Origin: Alphaproteobacteria bacterium
Lineage (GTDB): Bacteria > Pseudomonadota > Alphaproteobacteria > Micavibrionales > CSBR16-224
Assembly (NCBI GenBank): GCA_006226225.1
Contig: SBHI01000127.1
Coordinates: forward strand, 1-7,625
Reading direction: 5' to 3'
Length of the DNA stretch: 7,625 bases
The notes under the pieces are model-generated. The model made no database searches and had not been told where the DNA came from. It saw nothing but the letters and a program-made list of their open reading frames with translations. Every line of letters starts with the position of its first letter. Within the stretch, counting starts at the first letter, position 1. The position numbers were made by a program, and so were the translations under genes. Positions 6,838-7,625 of the stretch are shown in pieces.

Positions 6838-6841
6838 GGAG
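6835..6841 (+). promoter_or_regulatory. Strong ribosome binding site for the 92-aa gene
   Basis: TAAGGAG includes the nusG stop codon and lies 9 nt before the ATG at 6851. It is one of the best Shine-Dalgarno sequences in the window and strongly suggests that the unknown ORF after nusG is translated, coupled to nusG. Confidence 0.6.
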
Positions 6842-6850
6842 ACCGGTGTA

Positions 6851-7129
6851 ATGCCTTTATCCCGCGATGAAGCAAAAAAAGTCATGGAATCGCTGTCCGA
6901 GACATTTATGAAATCGGCGCGCGTCTTTGATGAAAACGGGGTAAACATTGTCGGCATTACCAATTCGGATGTTGATTGGCGCGATCCGGCTGTTTATGTT
7001 GGCACAAAAGGCCCGCTGTCACAGGAGTTGAAGCAGGAAGTGGAAGAGTGTGCGGAAAAGGCGCTGGGGCGCAAAACCACACGCGGCGAGCTGCTTTTTA
7101 ACGTCAATGGCAGCTATAAATCCCTTTAA
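6851..7129 (+). CDS. Unrecognised 92-aa protein between nusG and rplK
   Basis: I do not recognise this protein. It is soluble-looking, with no signal peptide, membrane segment or Cys/His cluster. It seems to be a mixed α/β domain: an N-terminal helix (LSRDEAKKVMESLSETFMKSARVF), strand-like segments (VNIVGITN, PAVYVGTKG), a charged helix (SQELKQEVEECAEKAL) and a final basic or strand segment (GRKTTRGELLFNVNGSYKSL). The start has the strong site TAAGGAG 9 nt upstream, 13 nt after nusG, and the codon pattern resembles the neighbouring genes, so it is very probably real. nusG is directly followed by rplK in most bacteria, so this is an insertion in a highly conserved operon. A role near NusG, L11 or translation would be a guess from location alone. 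Confidence 0.8.
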   Translation: MPLSRDEAKKVMESLSETFMKSARVFDENGVNIVGITNSDVDWRDPAVYVGTKGPLSQELKQEVEECAEKALGRKTTRGELLFNVNGSYKSL

Positions 7130-7162
7130 TCGATAAAAACTTGCCTTAAGAACACGAAAAGC

Positions 7163-7213
7163 TTGAAAAAAAGTATTTTCGCTGTTGCATATTTTTGGAA
7201 AATAACGTAAATT
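7163..7213 (+). promoter_or_regulatory. AT-rich promoter candidate for rplK
   Basis: The 238 nt between the 92-aa gene and rplK (7130-7367) hold no gene. The first third is markedly AT-rich and offers two weak promoter readings: TTGAAA (7163-7168) with CATATT (7188-7193) at 19 nt, or TTGCAT (7185-7190) with TAAATT (7208-7213) at 17 nt. A promoter for the L11 operon is expected here, but neither pair is strong and I cannot choose between them. Confidence 0.35.
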
Positions 7214-7241
7214 CCGCAAGCCTGCTGAAAGAATCGGGCGC

Positions 7242-7261
7242 ATTCTCCATTTGTGGAGAAT
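7242..7261 (+). other. Perfect 8-bp hairpin in the rplK leader
   Basis: ATTCTCCA (7242-7249) and TGGAGAAT (7254-7261) are exact reverse complements around the loop TTTG. The hairpin is followed by a run of A, not T, so it is not an intrinsic terminator on + and, read on -, its T run comes before rather than after the stem. It precedes the boxA-like site by 31 nt, the same order as boxB then boxA in rRNA leaders. It may also be a processing or regulatory structure. Confidence 0.5.
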
Positions 7262-7282
7262 AAAAAACAAGAAAAACAGCCC

Positions 7283-7327
7283 TGTGGGAGGTTGCTCTTT
7301 CAAAGACCAGATAGAGACCGCACCACA
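7283..7327 (+). promoter_or_regulatory. Possible stem-loop before rplK (autoregulation candidate)
   Basis: TGTGG (7283-7287) can pair with CCACA (7323-7327), GGT (7290-7292) with ACC (7317-7319), and CTCT (7295-7298) with AGAG (7313-7316), giving a helix with small asymmetric loops and a 14-base top loop. It ends 40 nt before the rplK start. In other bacteria the L11-L1 operon is repressed by L1 binding its own mRNA leader, so this could be such a site; no specific L1 signature was confirmed. It competes with the boxA-like site for the same bases. Confidence 0.3.
7293..7304 (+). promoter_or_regulatory. boxA-like antitermination element
   Basis: TGCTCTTTCAAA matches the E. coli rRNA-leader boxA TGCTCTTTAACA at 10 of 12 positions, including the complete TGCTCTTT core. 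In RNA, boxA is bound by NusB and S10 (NusE) and, with NusA, NusG and SuhB, makes polymerase resistant to Rho. The site lies 63 nt before the rplK ATG, in an untranslated leader of the ribosomal-protein and likely rpoBC cluster. Function is inferred from match and position only. Confidence 0.5.
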
Positions 7328-7367
7328 CCGGCGATAAATACTCGCAATACTTTTAAGGAGTAGAATA

Positions 7368-7625
7368 ATGGCGAAACCCAAGAAAAAAGTTGCCGGCGTC
7401 CTGAAGCTTCAGGTTCCTGCCGGTAAAGCAAACCCGTCACCGCCGATCGGCCCCGCGCTTGGTCAGGCCGGTGTGAATATTATGGATTTCTGCAAGGCGT
7501 TTAACGCCGATACCCAGAACATGGAACCCGGCGTATTGCTGCCGACCATTATTACGGTTTATGCGGATCGTTCCTTTACCTTTATCACGAAAAAGCCGAC
7601 AGCCTCTTATTACATTATGAAGGCG
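7368..7625 (+). CDS. rplK: Ribosomal protein L11, 5' part
   Basis: The first 86 codons of L11 are present and the gene runs off the right edge (full length is about 142 residues). The N-terminal domain shows the family pattern: VAGVLKLQVPAGKANPSPPIGPALGQAGVNI in two conserved blocks (about 9-39), then MDFCKAFNADTQ (40-51), and FTFITKKPTASYYIMKA at the edge. The Pro-rich PSPPIGP switch segment, where thiostrepton-type drugs and factor-dependent contacts act, is intact. L11 binds 23S rRNA in the GTPase-associated centre with L10. AAGGAG (7355-7360) lies 7 nt before the ATG, an excellent ribosome binding site. rplA, rplJ, rplL and rpoBC are expected beyond the window. Confidence 0.97.
   Translation, partial: MAKPKKKVAGVLKLQVPAGKANPSPPIGPALGQAGVNIMDFCKAFNADTQNMEPGVLLPTIITVYADRSFTFITKKPTASYYIMKA

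Noticed and set aside
6241..6963. A 240-codon open frame on the - strand
   Set aside because: It is antisense to nusG, whose identity is certain, and shows no recognisable domain.
7155..7181. CGAAAA...TTTTCG inverted repeat considered as a terminator after the 92-aa gene
   Set aside because: The 6-bp stem is AT-rich with a 15-base loop and no trailing T run, so it is too weak to call a terminator.
1..7625. Search for CRISPR arrays, insertion sequences, integrases, toxin-antitoxin or defence genes
   Set aside because: No repeat-spacer pattern, transposase motif, terminal repeats or defence domains were seen; nearly all of the coding space is housekeeping genes.

Overview
The window looks like ordinary chromosome from an alphaproteobacterium of moderate GC content. 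The evidence is the phoH–ybeY–corC order, the alphaproteobacterial style of the AmgK-like kinase and SecE, and a tRNA-Trp with an encoded CCA tail just upstream of secE–nusG–rplK. A deep-branching group (Rhodospirillales- or Micavibrio-like) is only a guess. All supported genes lie on the + strand and are tightly packed. I saw no mobile element, integrase, CRISPR array or plasmid origin.

Region 1 (about 1-2147) is an RNA-metabolism and envelope-associated cluster. It holds the 3' part of phoH (PhoH/YbeZ NTPase; the P-loop lies just off the left edge), ybeY (16S rRNA maturation and quality-control endoribonuclease) and a CorC/TlyC-type protein with two CBS domains. In many proteobacteria lnt follows corC; here it does not.

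Region 2 (2205-5794) is a compact run: an unrecognised 146-aa protein, an AmgK-like sugar kinase of the aminoglycoside-phosphotransferase fold with an altered catalytic loop, a class I PLP aminotransferase (aspartate type) that overlaps the kinase gene, and a CYTH-domain protein with a Lys/Ala-rich tail.

Region 3 (5795-7625) is the start of the transcription, secretion and ribosome cluster: a 168-nt spacer with a candidate promoter and two small hairpins, tRNA-Trp(CCA), secE, nusG, an unrecognised 92-aa ORF with a strong ribosome binding site, a 238-nt leader, and the first 86 codons of rplK (L11). The leader is the most interesting non-coding stretch. It carries an AT-rich promoter-like segment, a perfect 8-bp hairpin that is not a terminator, and a sequence matching the rRNA antitermination boxA at 10 of 12 positions. 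That boxA-like site lies within a possible longer stem-loop.

The window is mostly housekeeping DNA. The best leads are the boxA-like element and leader before rplK, the small protein between nusG and rplK, and the kinase with unusual catalytic-loop residues. I see no convincing new multi-gene system.
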